Shown: positions 26,139 through 34,354 of the stretch, piece after piece
How the letters are laid out: the number at the start of each line of letters is the position of its first letter
Numbering within the stretch: position 1 is the stretch's first letter
Assembly: GCA_964491665.1 (NCBI GenBank)
Contig: CAZBII010000004.1
Location: forward strand, 1 to 64,000
DNA: 64,000 bases
DNA from: Ch67 sp964491665
GTDB taxonomy: Bacteria; Pseudomonadota; Gammaproteobacteria; Pseudomonadales; Ketobacteraceae
Direction of reading: 5' to 3'
Position numbers and translations under genes: made by a program
The notes under the pieces: generated by a model
Seen by the model: the letters and a program-made list of their open reading frames with translations, nothing else
What the model was told of the DNA's origin: nothing
The model's database searches: none

Positions 26139-28096
26139 CCAAGGAATGGTTCACAGCAGCGGAGCTGGCGACGTTGCCGGGCATGCCCGATACACACAGC
26201 GCGGTGATCCGTCGATCAAAGCGTGATGAGTGGAAAAGTCGGCAGCGCAAGGCTAAAGGCGGTGGGCGTGAATTTCATTTCGATTCGCTCCCTATCGAAA
26301 CGCAAGCGGCCATTCTGGCGCGCTTGCGGGGCGATATTGCCGAGATTTCAAAGCCGTTTATACGCACATTAACTGTGGATCGTGAAAACCTGTGGGACAC
26401 GTTCGAGCGTCGTCCGCAGACGATGAAGGATGAAGCAGCCCGCCGCCTGCAGGTGTTGCAGGCGGTGGAACGCCTGGTGGCATCGGGCGCTGGCAGAACC
26501 TATGCCATCGAGGAAGCGGGCAAGGTCATGGGCGAATCACGCGCGACGATTTATCGCTGGTTCGACCTGGTGCGGGAAGTGGACCGTTCCGACTGGCTGG
26601 CAGCGTTGGTGCCGGGGTATGTCGGGCGCACCACCAAGGCCGAATGCAGCGACGAAGCGTGGGAGTTTTTCAAATCCCAATACCTGCGCCCCGAGGCGCC
26701 GGCCATTGCCACCTGTTACCAGTGGATGAAGCAGGCTGCAGCAGAACACGGCTGGACGGTGCCGGCACTGCGCACGGTTAACCGGTGGGTAAACGACATC
26801 CCGCGCACTGTGCGTGTGCTGAAGCGCGAAGGCGAAGTGGCGCTGATGCAGCTGTATCCGTCGCAACAGCGCACCGTGCGGGATCTGTACGCCATGTACT
26901 GGATCAACGGTGACGGCTACCAGCACAACGTGTTTGTGAAATTCCCGGACGGCACTATCGGCCGCCCCAAAACGTGGTTCTGGCAGGACATTTACAGCCG
27001 CCGCGTGCTGGCCAAGCGTACCGACCGCACCGAGCACAGCGACATGATCCGCCTGGCGCTGGGTGATGTGATCGAGAAGTACGGCATTCCGGAACACGCC
27101 ACCATCGACAACACGCGCGCCGCCGCTAACAAGTGGATGACCGCCGGAGTTAAAACCCGCTACCGATTCAAAGTTCGCGAGGAAGACCCCATCGGCTTGA
27201 TGCCGCAACTGAACATTCAGGTGCACTGGACTAGCGTGCACAAGGGCAAGGGCCACGGCCAGGCCAAGCCGGTGGAACGCGCCTTTGGTGTTGGGGGCCT
27301 GGGTGAATACGTGGACAAGCACCCGCGTTTTGCCGGCGCCTACACCGGCCCCAACACATCCGCGAAACCCGAGAACTACGGCGACACGGCCGTGGCCTGG
27401 GATGTGTTTGTGAAAACCCTGGATGAAGCCATTGGTTACTGGAACCAGCGGGAGAACCGCCGCACTGAAATCTGTAATGGCCAGATGTCCTTTGAAACGG
27501 CCTTTAAACAATCTTACGAACGCAACGCGCACCTGATCCGCAAGCCCACCGATGCACAGCGCCGCATGTGGATGCTGACTGCCGAGCATGTGACGGTGCA
27601 ACGCGATGGTGCTGTGGCGTTGTCGGCAGGCACCGGCCCGCAGGGCAAGAACCGTTACAGCTGCGACGCCCTGCTGTCGCACGCCGGCACGCAGGTGGTG
27701 GTGCGTTTTGATCCCGACCACCTGCACGAGTGCGTGCATATCTACAAGCCCGATGGCCGCTACATCGGCCAGGCCGATTGCATTCATGCCGCCGGCTTTG
27801 GCGACACCAGCGCTGGCCGCGAGCGGCAGCGCCTGCGCAAACAGCAGTTGAAAGCGGCCAAGGCAGCGGCAGAAGCGGAATCCCGGATGACGGCGCTGGA
27901 TGCTGCAGCGTTGATGCCGCAGCCGGAACCTGAAGCAGAACTGCAAACCAACGTGGTGCGGGTGCCGTTCGAGCAGAAGCAGAAAAAGGTGTCCGGCAGC
28001 GATATCGAGCAGCCGGCTCCGCAGAGCATCGCGGACAAGTACCGGTTCAATGATGCGATGGAGCGGATGCATGAACGGTGGCGGCAAGAGAATTAA
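26135..28096 (+). CDS. Mu-type DDE transposase A
   Basis: 653 residues, close to Mu A (663). The N-terminal winged-helix Mu-type HTH starts WFTAAELATLPGMP. The catalytic triad is placed at Asp260 (INGDGYQHN), Asp325 (TIDNTRAA) and Glu381 (KPVERAFG), with spacing as in MuA. A C-terminal Ala/Gln/Lys-rich region likely contacts the B protein. It joins phage ends to target DNA by strand transfer for both integration and replicative transposition. The TGAGA sites at both prophage ends are its probable recognition boxes. The start overlaps the preceding gene (ATGA). Confidence 0.96.
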   Translation: MTKEWFTAAELATLPGMPDTHSAVIRRSKRDEWKSRQRKAKGGGREFHFDSLPIETQAAILARLRGDIAEISKPFIRTLTVDRENLWDTFERRPQTMKDEAARRLQVLQAVERLVASGAGRTYAIEEAGKVMGESRATIYRWFDLVREVDRSDWLAALVPGYVGRTTKAECSDEAWEFFKSQYLRPEAPAIATCYQWMKQAAAEHGWTVPALRTVNRWVNDIPRTVRVLKREGEVALMQLYPSQQRTVRDLYAMYWINGDGYQHNVFVKFPDGTIGRPKTWFWQDIYSRRVLAKRTDRTEHSDMIRLALGDVIEKYGIPEHATIDNTRAAANKWMTAGVKTRYRFKVREEDPIGLMPQLNIQVHWTSVHKGKGHGQAKPVERAFGVGGLGEYVDKHPRFAGAYTGPNTSAKPENYGDTAVAWDVFVKTLDEAIGYWNQRENRRTEICNGQMSFETAFKQSYERNAHLIRKPTDAQRRMWMLTAEHVTVQRDGAVALSAGTGPQGKNRYSCDALLSHAGTQVVVRFDPDHLHECVHIYKPDGRYIGQADCIHAAGFGDTSAGRERQRLRKQQLKAAKAAAEAESRMTALDAAALMPQPEPEAELQTNVVRVPFEQKQKKVSGSDIEQPAPQSIADKYRFNDAMERMHERWRQEN

Positions 28097-28101
28097 GACA
28101 G

Positions 28102-28125
28102 TGCGGGGAGCTGCAACTCCCCGCA
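28102..28125 (+). other. Strong hairpin between transposase A and B genes
   Basis: TGCGGGGAG (28102-28110), a 6-base loop and CTCCCCGCA (28117-28125): a perfect 9-bp stem. A second small stem, GGGCC (28140-28144)/GGCCC (28149-28153), follows. There is no T run, so a terminator is unlikely; mRNA stabilisation or uneven A:B expression is possible. Confidence 0.6.
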
Positions 28126-28178
28126 CCGGTACTACAACAGGGCCTGAAGGCCCGGTAACACACCAGTGAGGGTAACAC

Positions 28179-29141
28179 ATGACGAAAGACCAGCGTGAGA
28201 ACCGCCAGCGACTGTATCCCTGGGATGAGGCGCTTGCAGTAAAGATCAATGAACTGATCAAGCTGGAAGAGCGCAGCCAGGTGGCGTTGGCCAAGGAAAT
28301 CGGCATCGGTGCCGCCGTCTTTAACCAGTGGTTACAAGGCAAGTACACCGGTCGTAATGACGAGGTGCAGATCAAGGTCATGCGCTGGCTGGACGCCCGC
28401 GACAGTGAAAAGGAGCTTAAAGACAAGCTGCCGGCGGATCTGGACTGGGTGCGCACGCCCAGTGCAAATGCAGTGTCTGCCGCGCTGGGCTTTTCCCAGA
28501 TGGCGGGCGCCATCAGCGTTATTTACGGCGGTGCCGGCATGGGCAAGACCACGGCGATCCGGGTGTATGAGCGCCGTTCCCCCAACGTGTGGGTGGTGAC
28601 TGCTTCGCCCACGGTGGCCATGCCTGGTCCGATCATGCTGCGCATTGCCTCGAAGTTGGGCACACGCACCAGCGGGCAACAACACCTGGTGGAGGCGGCG
28701 ATCATTGAGCGTGTCAAGGACACGCGCGGCCTGCTGGTGATCGATGAGGCACAGCATCTGAGTCACCGCGCCCTGGATGCAATCCGTTCCATTCACGACG
28801 CTACGGGCGTGGGCGTGGTCCTGTGCGGTAATGAAATCGTGTATGCGCAGTTGACCGGTGGCAACCGGTCTGTGGGCTTTGCCCAGCTGTTCAGCCGCGT
28901 GGCCAAGCGCGTGCGACTGAGCAAGCCGCAGCCGGGCGACATCGATGCGATTCTGGATGCCTGGGGGATCGTCGATAAATCCACCCGCAAGTTCTGTCAC
29001 GGCATTGGCATGCGCCCTGGCGCGCTGCGCGGCTTGAGCCAAACCATCCGGCTGGCCACCTTCTTTGCCAACAACGCAAACCAGCCCCTTTCTCTGGAAA
29101 TCATCCGCGACGCATGGGCGGATCTGGGAGGTGATGCGTGA
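28179..29141 (+). CDS. MuB-like AAA ATPase, transposition target selector
   Basis: 320 residues. The N-terminal helix-turn-helix (SQVALAKEIGIGAAVFNQWLQG, about residues 31-50) is followed by an AAA ATPase with Walker A GGAGMGKTTA (about 116-125) and Walker B LLVIDEAQHLS. In Mu, B binds target DNA in an ATP-dependent filament, activates A and confers target immunity. RBS GTGAGGG precedes the ATG. The last bases overlap the next small gene. Confidence 0.93.
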   Translation: MTKDQRENRQRLYPWDEALAVKINELIKLEERSQVALAKEIGIGAAVFNQWLQGKYTGRNDEVQIKVMRWLDARDSEKELKDKLPADLDWVRTPSANAVSAALGFSQMAGAISVIYGGAGMGKTTAIRVYERRSPNVWVVTASPTVAMPGPIMLRIASKLGTRTSGQQHLVEAAIIERVKDTRGLLVIDEAQHLSHRALDAIRSIHDATGVGVVLCGNEIVYAQLTGGNRSVGFAQLFSRVAKRVRLSKPQPGDIDAILDAWGIVDKSTRKFCHGIGMRPGALRGLSQTIRLATFFANNANQPLSLEIIRDAWADLGGDA

Positions 29142-29293
29142 ACCTGTGGCGCCGCTTTCTGAGATTCATGGGCATCGACCCTGCCGAACTGACGCTGGAG
29201 CAATTGCAGCGTGAACTGGACTGGACATGGTTCTGGCCGCTGTTTGTCGCACTGATGATGTTTCTGCCTGGACTGTTGAGAGGTGTTAAATGA
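29138..29293 (+). CDS. Small membrane protein (GTG start)
   Basis: 51 residues from the GTG at 29138, which overlaps the MuB stop codon (GTGA). A basic N-terminus (MNLWRRFLRFMG) is followed by one membrane helix (WFWPLFVALMMFLPGLL). Its stop overlaps the next start (AATGA), so three genes are translationally chained. Function unknown. The tight coupling on both sides supports a real gene despite the size. Confidence 0.6.
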   Translation: MNLWRRFLRFMGIDPAELTLEQLQRELDWTWFWPLFVALMMFLPGLLRGVK

Positions 29294-29637
29294 AAACGAT
29301 TATTGCCGAGGAAGTTTGCCAGGCGCTGGCACGTGACAACGTGCCCAACCTGGATGCAGTTGATAGCGCACTGGATCACCTGACCAGCCGTAACGGTGCG
29401 CTGGTGGCGCCGTTGGCCCACCACCAGCAGGAGGCCATGGCACACCAGGAACGCCGCGTGAATAAAAACCTGCGCAAGCTGGTGATCATCGGGTCGCTGC
29501 TGGCGGAACACTTTCGCCAGTTGAATGCGGAGGCCGGCGGGAAATTTTCGGATGCGCTACCTAATGCATGGGAACTGCAGCTGCAGGAGTTCAGAAGTGC
29601 GCACTGTGCCGGAGGTATCAGCCATGACCATCATTGA
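29290..29637 (+). CDS. Phage protein of unknown function
   Basis: 115 residues. Mostly helical; it includes SALDHLTSRNGALVAPLAHHQQEAMAHQ and VNKNLRKLVIIGSLLAEHF, and ends with a His-rich tail (HCAGGISHDHH). No recognised family. Its start overlaps the previous stop by 4 bp, and its 3' end overlaps the next small membrane gene by 14 bp. Confidence 0.62.
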   Translation: MKTIIAEEVCQALARDNVPNLDAVDSALDHLTSRNGALVAPLAHHQQEAMAHQERRVNKNLRKLVIIGSLLAEHFRQLNAEAGGKFSDALPNAWELQLQEFRSAHCAGGISHDHH

Positions 29638-29761
29638 CAACATGAGCGGCTGGGAACTGGGTTTTGTGCTGTGGATCGCCGCAACGTTTCTCACCAGCAT
29701 TGGCATGTTTTGGCTGATGTTCAATGCCCCGACTGAGGATGAATCGAATGACGCAGAATAA
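29624..29761 (+). CDS. Small single-span membrane protein
   Basis: 45 residues from the ATG at 29624 with a strong site, GGAGGT. One membrane helix (FVLWIAATFLTSIGMFWLMF) is followed by an acidic tail (TEDESNDAE). Function unknown. It overlaps both neighbours. Confidence 0.58.
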   Translation: MTIIDNMSGWELGFVLWIAATFLTSIGMFWLMFNAPTEDESNDAE

Positions 29762-30368
29762 TCAACTGCCGGAAGGCTACATGCAGGATCGCGCGGGCCG
29801 TTTGGTACCGCTGGAGCTGGTGAAGCCGCGTGATCTGATCTGCAACGATCTGGTATTGCAGCTGGCGGCAGAGGCCGCCGATCTGAACAAGCGCCTGCGC
29901 GAGTTCAAGCAGAAGGCGCACGCTGAAATTGCGGCGTTCGTGGAACTGAGTGCCGGGGAGTATGGCGTCACGTTGGGTGGCTCGAAGGGCAATGTGACCC
30001 TGTACAGCTATGACGGCTCGCTGAAGATCCAGCGGGCCTATCAGGAAAGCGTGCGCTTTGATGAGCGTCTGCTGGCGGCGAAGGAACTGATCGACGGCTG
30101 CATCAAGCGGTGGTCGAATGGCGCAAACCAGAACATTCAGAAGCTGGTCGAACATGCCTTTCAGACCGACCGCGAAGGCCACGTCAGCACCAGCCGCGTG
30201 CTGGGCCTGCGCCGCCTGGGCATCGACGATGCCGACTGGCGCACTGCCATGGATGCGATCAGCGATGCCATGCAGGTGGTGGACAGCAAATCCTACGTGC
30301 GCCTGTATCAGCGCGTGGGGAATGCTGACGCGTGGCAGGCCATCAGCCTCAATGTGTCGGAGGTGTAG
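29748..30368 (+). CDS. DUF3164 family phage protein
   Basis: 206 residues from the ATG at 29748 (GAGGATGAAT upstream). PEGYMQDRAGRLVPLELVK at the start, GEYGVTLGGSKGNVTLYSYDG in the middle and DADWRTAMDAISDAMQVV near the end are typical of DUF3164, which is found in the early region of most Mu-like phages. Its role is not known to me. The family is sometimes mislabelled as a sulfate transporter. Confidence 0.88.
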   Translation: MTQNNQLPEGYMQDRAGRLVPLELVKPRDLICNDLVLQLAAEAADLNKRLREFKQKAHAEIAAFVELSAGEYGVTLGGSKGNVTLYSYDGSLKIQRAYQESVRFDERLLAAKELIDGCIKRWSNGANQNIQKLVEHAFQTDREGHVSTSRVLGLRRLGIDDADWRTAMDAISDAMQVVDSKSYVRLYQRVGNADAWQAISLNVSEV

Positions 30369-30369
30369 C

Positions 30370-30690
30370 GTGGAGAAGCTGAAGAAGGAATTATCAGAAG
30401 TCGAGGTACTCAGAATATCCAACCATCCATTGCTCGACCCTATAACTGTTGTCTTTTTCGACTACGGCCGCAACTCAGGAAAAATCATCGTTGAGTGTTA
30501 CGGCAGCGCGTGGTCCGCGTACTGGGGTGCAATGGGCACCAGCATCTTTGAATTTATCAGTAATGCCGACGCCGAATACCTCACGGGGAAACTGCTGCCA
30601 AATGATCGGCGTGTTCTGAAGCGTGAACGGGTTTATCTGTTGCGTATCATTGAGGTTGTGAAGGAGGTGCTGAGTGACACATGCACCTGA
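30370..30690 (+). CDS. Phage protein of unknown function (GTG start)
   Basis: 106 residues from the GTG at 30370, one base after the DUF3164 stop. N-terminus VEKLKKELSEVEVLRISN; the core includes ITVVFFDYGRNSGKIIVECYG and SAWSAYWGAMG. It resembles small cargo-type proteins seen in many temperate phages, but I cannot name the family. Base composition is lower in GC than its neighbours, which suggests recent acquisition. It overlaps the next start by 17 bp. Confidence 0.66.
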   Translation: MEKLKKELSEVEVLRISNHPLLDPITVVFFDYGRNSGKIIVECYGSAWSAYWGAMGTSIFEFISNADAEYLTGKLLPNDRRVLKRERVYLLRIIEVVKEVLSDTCT

Positions 30691-30877
30691 CACCTACCGA
30701 GTGATTGATCTGGCGGCGCTGGAGGACTGGAGCGTGCGGGTTGCCCAGATCCTGCAGGATGTCTGTGATGATGCGCAGATGGCGGCGGGTAATCCGGATG
30801 GCACCGATCAGTTGCCGGATATCCGCGCGCTGCTGAAGGAACACAGCCGAATCATGAATGCGGAGGTGATGCCATGA
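30674..30877 (+). CDS. Small phage protein of unknown function (GTG start)
   Basis: 67 residues from the GTG at 30674, with AAGGAGG a few bases upstream deciding the start. Acidic and mainly helical (VIDLAALEDWSVRVAQILQDV). It overlaps its upstream neighbour by 17 bp and the GemA gene by 4 bp (ATGA). Confidence 0.6.
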   Translation: MTHAPDTYRVIDLAALEDWSVRVAQILQDVCDDAQMAAGNPDGTDQLPDIRALLKEHSRIMNAEVMP

Positions 30878-31512
30878 AGCCGGCTGTAAACCGCAACGTC
30901 GTGATCGCTAAAATTCATGTGGCCAAGAAGCAGCTGGGCCTGGATGAGGAAACCTATCGGGCTGTTATCACGCAAGTGACACGCGGCAAGAAAAGCAGCT
31001 GTTCGCAGTGCAATGGGTGGGAGCTGGAAAACATCCTGCAGCACTTCACTGAAAAGGGCTTTAAAGCGGACAAGCGCAAGACCAGCCCGAAGACCCGCAA
31101 CAAGCCCAGCAAATCCCCCACCGACAAGATCCGCGCCCTGTGGATTGATATGCACCGGGTGGGGATTCTGGCGGACGGCAGTGAAGCTGCACTGGATTCC
31201 TGGGTGCAGCGTACCACCAGCCAGAAGAACGGCGGCATGGGCATCGAGCGCACCGCGTGGCTGCACACCCATCCGGCGATGGAAAGTAGCGTGCTGGAAG
31301 CGCTGAAGCAGTGGCGCAAGCGGGTGCTGCTGGAGTGGAGGAACGCGGACTATCACCTGATCCACCAGGAATGTGAGGCCAGCGACCTTAACCAGGTGCA
31401 TGTTGTTCAACGACTGCTGGACCAGCAGCGCATCATGTGGTGGGACGCGTTCGATGAACTGGGTATCAAGGAAGATCCAGCCTACTGCACCGACAGGAGG
31501 AAGCTGCAATGA
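30874..31512 (+). CDS. GemA/gp16-family regulatory protein (DUF1018)
   Basis: 212 residues. IAKIHVAKKQLGLDEETYRAVI at the N-terminus is the DUF1018/GemA signature, and DKIRALWIDMHRVGIL fits the second half. In Mu, GemA affects host gene expression and DNA topology during the lytic cycle; the mechanism is poorly known. It lies directly upstream of mor and overlaps it by 4 bp, the same order as in Mu. Confidence 0.88.
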   Translation: MKPAVNRNVVIAKIHVAKKQLGLDEETYRAVITQVTRGKKSSCSQCNGWELENILQHFTEKGFKADKRKTSPKTRNKPSKSPTDKIRALWIDMHRVGILADGSEAALDSWVQRTTSQKNGGMGIERTAWLHTHPAMESSVLEALKQWRKRVLLEWRNADYHLIHQECEASDLNQVHVVQRLLDQQRIMWWDAFDELGIKEDPAYCTDRRKLQ

Positions 31513-31946
31513 CCATTGAGCGTGAAGAGGAACAGGCCGACATGTTCGGCCTGGATACCTCGCAGGATCTGCTATCAGGTCCGCTGGATGAAGCGCTGGA
31601 CGATCGGGTGAGATGGCCAGAGGGTCTGACCTTTCTGGCTGAGCATGCAGAGGCCGCATTGATCCGTCTGGGTTTCGAGAAAATGCAGGCAGTACGACTG
31701 GCCAACGTTGTGCTGACACAGTTGGCATTTGGCTGCGGTGGCCGAGCATTTTATCTGCCCGTTGGTGATCTGCTGAAAAAGCAACTGCGCGACCGTGAGA
31801 TCTGGCACCAGTTCAACGGGCGCAACGTAGACGATCTGGCGCGCGACTACCAGCTGACCCAGATGCAGATCTACGCCATCCTGAAAAAACAGCGGGCACT
31901 TAACGTCAACAAGTATCAGGGGTCTTTGTTTGACCAAGACAATTGA
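31509..31946 (+). CDS. mor: Mor-family transcription activator
   Basis: 145 residues. AVRLANVVLTQLAFGCGGRAFYLPVGD with IWHQFNGRNVDDLARDYQLTQMQIYAILKKQRA is the Mor/C signature: a dimerisation domain followed by a HTH. In Mu, Mor activates the middle promoter for C, and C activates late promoters. No C gene was recognised here, so this protein may act directly on the late promoters near 33380, 41720 and 52840; that is inference. Confidence 0.92.
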   Translation: MTIEREEEQADMFGLDTSQDLLSGPLDEALDDRVRWPEGLTFLAEHAEAALIRLGFEKMQAVRLANVVLTQLAFGCGGRAFYLPVGDLLKKQLRDREIWHQFNGRNVDDLARDYQLTQMQIYAILKKQRALNVNKYQGSLFDQDN

Positions 31947-32406
31947 AATCCGCTGCCCCTGCTGCCATTCCCTTGTCAGCATCGAGCAGCATTTTGAAGA
32001 TGAGTCATTGCGTGAACTGATGGGGTTGCTGGCGGATCTGCCGCGCGAAGTGTCGCGGCCGCTGGTGGCGTATCTGGGTTTGTTCCGCAGCCCCAAGCGG
32101 GCGCTGGGCTATGAACGGCAGTTGCGCCTGGCGCGGGAAGTGCTGGCGCTGTCGGGCGATCAGGTGCTGGTTGGGGTGGCGCTGTCGGAAACGGTGGAAG
32201 CGATCCGTGCCAAGCGGGAGTCATTCGAGGATGTGCGGCCGCTGAAGAATCACAACTACTTGAAGCGGGTTGCGGAATCGATGGGAGCCAGGGGCGCGGG
32301 ATCGGTCATGCTGCCCCAGGCATCCCAGCCTGAACTGGCACGGGCGCCACAAGGTAAAACCATGATGGCACTGGCCAAGCTGGGGCGGCGCCGCAATGAC
32401 GGATGA
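31930..32406 (+). CDS. Phage protein with CxxC zinc-ribbon-like N-terminus (TTG start)
   Basis: 158 residues from the TTG at 31930, overlapping mor by 17 bp. The N-terminus IEIRCPCCHSLVSIEQHF holds a Cys-x-Cys-Cys-His cluster that could bind zinc. The rest is helical (RPLVAYLGLFRSPKRALGYERQLRLAREVL) and basic near the C-terminus. I have seen similar proteins after mor in Mu-like phages, but I know of no assigned function. It overlaps the next gene by 11 bp. Confidence 0.66.
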   Translation: MTKTIEIRCPCCHSLVSIEQHFEDESLRELMGLLADLPREVSRPLVAYLGLFRSPKRALGYERQLRLAREVLALSGDQVLVGVALSETVEAIRAKRESFEDVRPLKNHNYLKRVAESMGARGAGSVMLPQASQPELARAPQGKTMMALAKLGRRRNDG

Positions 32407-32989
32407 TGTGCCCGACTGGTTTTATCAATCCGTTTGCGCGGGGTTAGGAATGTTGTTGGTGTTGCACCTGCGCGGCGCGCCGGGGCATGAAACGATAGAG
32501 TTCACCGAGCAGGTATGGGTGGATCTGCTGTGGGGTGCTCCGGTAGAGTGGGATCAGGCACTGGATGAAAGCCGGATCAAGCGTGGATTTCAGAAGCTGG
32601 GGCGCGAGGTGGACCAGTGGCCTGCGCCAAAGCAGTTGTTGAGCATGTTGCCCGCACGCAAGCAGCGCGTTGCCGTGGGCCGGTATTTCAGCGATGAGGA
32701 ACTGGCTCGGAATATCCAGAGGATGAAAGACATCATGAGTGGAAAAATAACGCATCAGGCACCACCTGCCAATAGGCGGAAGGCACCGTGGCCCGACTTT
32801 GCAGGCCAGGAAATTTTTGAAGGGTCGGTGATTGAGCATCCGGAAGGTGAGCAGGGAACCGTGTTCTTTCGAACTGAATATCCAGATCCTGCCGATCAGT
32901 GGTGTGTCGATTATGGTGACGGAGTGCCTTCCAGGCTGATATTGCAAATTGGCGAAAAGGGGATGGCGAAGGTAATCAAGCAGAAATAG
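32396..32989 (+). CDS. Phage protein of unknown function, end of middle operon
   Basis: 197 residues. WFYQSVCAGLGMLLVLHLRG, then WPAPKQLLSMLPARKQR and a separate C-terminal beta-rich part (GSVIEHPEGEQGTVFFRTEYPD, WCVDYGDGVPSRLI). Family not recognised. It is the last gene before a strong terminator, so it closes the early/middle transcription unit. Confidence 0.62.
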   Translation: MTDDVPDWFYQSVCAGLGMLLVLHLRGAPGHETIEFTEQVWVDLLWGAPVEWDQALDESRIKRGFQKLGREVDQWPAPKQLLSMLPARKQRVAVGRYFSDEELARNIQRMKDIMSGKITHQAPPANRRKAPWPDFAGQEIFEGSVIEHPEGEQGTVFFRTEYPDPADQWCVDYGDGVPSRLILQIGEKGMAKVIKQK

Positions 32990-33018
32990 AAAGGGCCGCA
33001 TTGCGGCCCTTTCTATTT
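32984..33018. terminator. Strong bidirectional terminator
   Basis: AAATAGAAAGGGCCGCA (32984-33000) is perfectly complementary to TGCGGCCCTTTCTATTT (33002-33018). The GC core with flanking A and T runs can terminate from both sides: the rightward early/middle genes and the leftward membrane gene that ends at 33036. Confidence 0.9.
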
Positions 33019-33035
33019 CAATCGCCGAATGATAC

Positions 33036-33374
33036 TCAGATAAAATTAATGCCCCAGCCCAATAGTGCCAACGGCAAAATAAACACCACCACCGCGCATA
33101 AGATATATATTATTTGTCCATTGAAAGTGCTTACAAACGACTTGAGTCCATAATGACGGCGAAACAGCCACTCCATAAACACTCCCCCGTACCAGAAAAA
33201 TACAGAACCATAGATGACAAGCGCAACGAGCGTAAGTGGTATAGCGAAATCGGCCAAGGTTTTGTCGTGCAACCAGAAAAACATGAGAATGGCCATAAAA
33301 ACAATTATTGTAAATAAAGGAAACGTCCTGTAAAAAACCAGCGCCACCAATATCAAAAGTAATATCTCAATCAT
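33036..33374 (-). CDS. Inverted small membrane protein, probable moron
   Basis: 112 residues with three or four hydrophobic helices (IEILLLILVALVFY, LFTIIVFMAILMFFWL, LTLVALVIYGSVFFW, IIYILCAVVVFILPLALLGW). It is read against the surrounding lytic genes, is AT-richer than the rest of the phage, and is boxed in by a bidirectional terminator and a late promoter. That layout is typical of lysogeny-expressed morons such as superinfection-exclusion proteins. Function is not assigned. Confidence 0.72.
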   Translation of the reverse strand: MIEILLLILVALVFYRTFPLFTIIVFMAILMFFWLHDKTLADFAIPLTLVALVIYGSVFFWYGGVFMEWLFRRHYGLKSFVSTFNGQIIYILCAVVVFILPLALLGWGINFI

Positions 33375-33379
33375 GATTT

Positions 33380-33427
33380 AAGCCCCTTTAATCCCCGCAC
33401 AATGCCGCCAGCCACCAAACTGGCGGC
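33380..33427 (+). promoter_or_regulatory. Late promoter/leader 1 (lysis and head genes)
   Basis: AAGCCCCTTTAATCCCC (33380-33396) with TTTAAT as likely -10, then the inverted repeat GCCGCCAG (33404-33411)/CTGGCGGC (33420-33427) just before the ATG at 33429. The same motif and layout recur at 41720 and 52840. In copies 1 and 2 the spacing between ATCCC and AAACT is exactly 21 bases. Confidence 0.65.
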
Positions 33428-33428
33428 C

Positions 33429-33950
33429 ATGAGAAACGACACCGAGCTATTCAATAAAACAGTTAACTGGCTGATTGATACCCTGGAAGGTGGTGATAGT
33501 AACCATCCATCCGACCGGGGCGGTCTCACACGGTTTGGCATCAGCAAGGCTGCATTTCCAACCGTGGACATTTTCGGCTTGACCCGTGCAAATGCCATCG
33601 AACTATACCGGCAACACTACTGGGATGCCAATTGGTGTGGCGGTCTGCCGTCGGCGCTGGCTGTCGCCGTCTTTGATGGTGCAGTGCAGCACCGGCACGG
33701 CGTTGCCGCCAAGCTGTTGCAGCAGTGCCTGGGCGTGACCGCAGACGGCACCATTGGTCCCGCCACGATCGCAGCCGCTAAAGGCTGCAATGTCTCTGAA
33801 ATCCTGATTCGCTACATGGCCCGCCGCGCCGAACTCTATTCCGCCATTGTCGCAGCCAACAGCAGCCAGGCCGTGTTCCTCACGGGCTGGTTTACCCGGC
33901 TGTTCCGCGTCCATCAGTTCGCACTACAACTCACAGGAAAAACGCCATGA
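33429..33950 (+). CDS. Endolysin, glycoside hydrolase 108 family muramidase
   Basis: 173 residues from the ATG at 33429. This start matches the leader context of the 41768 gene (CAAACTGGCG then ATGA); an in-frame ATG at 33402 lies inside the leader. The catalytic motif EGG has Glu20, followed by DRGGLTRFGISK and a C-terminal peptidoglycan-binding-like part (LGVTADGTIGPATI). It should cleave the glycan of peptidoglycan for lysis. No signal peptide, so it depends on the holin encoded next. Confidence 0.9.
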   Translation: MRNDTELFNKTVNWLIDTLEGGDSNHPSDRGGLTRFGISKAAFPTVDIFGLTRANAIELYRQHYWDANWCGGLPSALAVAVFDGAVQHRHGVAAKLLQQCLGVTADGTIGPATIAAAKGCNVSEILIRYMARRAELYSAIVAANSSQAVFLTGWFTRLFRVHQFALQLTGKTP

Positions 33951-34354
33951 ACGGATTACAGATTCTGGGCGGCCTGATCACGCCACTTTTTCAGGCGGTG
34001 GATGGCCTCACTACCAGCGACAAAGAACGGCTGGAATTGAAAAACCAGCTCTTTGCCATGCAAACCCAGTTCGCATCGACCGTGATGGACTATGAAAAAT
34101 CCGTCATGCAGCTGCAGGCGTCTGTCATCACCGCTGAGGCGAACGGCAGCAGCTGGCTGCAGCGCAGCTGGCGGCCCGTCACCATGCTGACCTTTCTGGT
34201 GCTGGTGGTCTGTGATTCGTTCGGGCTGCTGATATCCCCGCTGGCGGAAGAGGCGTGGACACTGCTGCAGTTGGGCATGGGCGGGTATGTGGTGGGTCGA
34301 AGTGTTGAGCGCACGGCCGCCCAGGTGGTGCAGGCGATCCGCAAACAGCCATGA
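33947..34354 (+). CDS. Holin (3TM holin family)
   Basis: 135 residues. An N-terminal amphipathic/coiled region (LELKNQLFAMQTQFAS) is followed by NGSSWLQRSWRPVTMLTFLVLVV and a second membrane segment ending GMGGYVVGRSVERTA. This is the gene-transfer-agent/3TM holin signature. It permeabilises the inner membrane at lysis time. It overlaps the endolysin stop by 4 bp and the next gene by 4 bp. Confidence 0.85.
   Translation: MNGLQILGGLITPLFQAVDGLTTSDKERLELKNQLFAMQTQFASTVMDYEKSVMQLQASVITAEANGSSWLQRSWRPVTMLTFLVLVVCDSFGLLISPLAEEAWTLLQLGMGGYVVGRSVERTAAQVVQAIRKQP

Noticed and set aside
26537..28513. 658-codon minus-strand frame over the transposase gene
   Set aside because: It lies opposite the DDE transposase and has shadow composition.
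31509..31946. Possibility that the activator gene is MuC rather than Mor
   Set aside because: It lies directly after the GemA-like gene and before the lysis region as mor does, and only one family member is present, so Mor is the better name.
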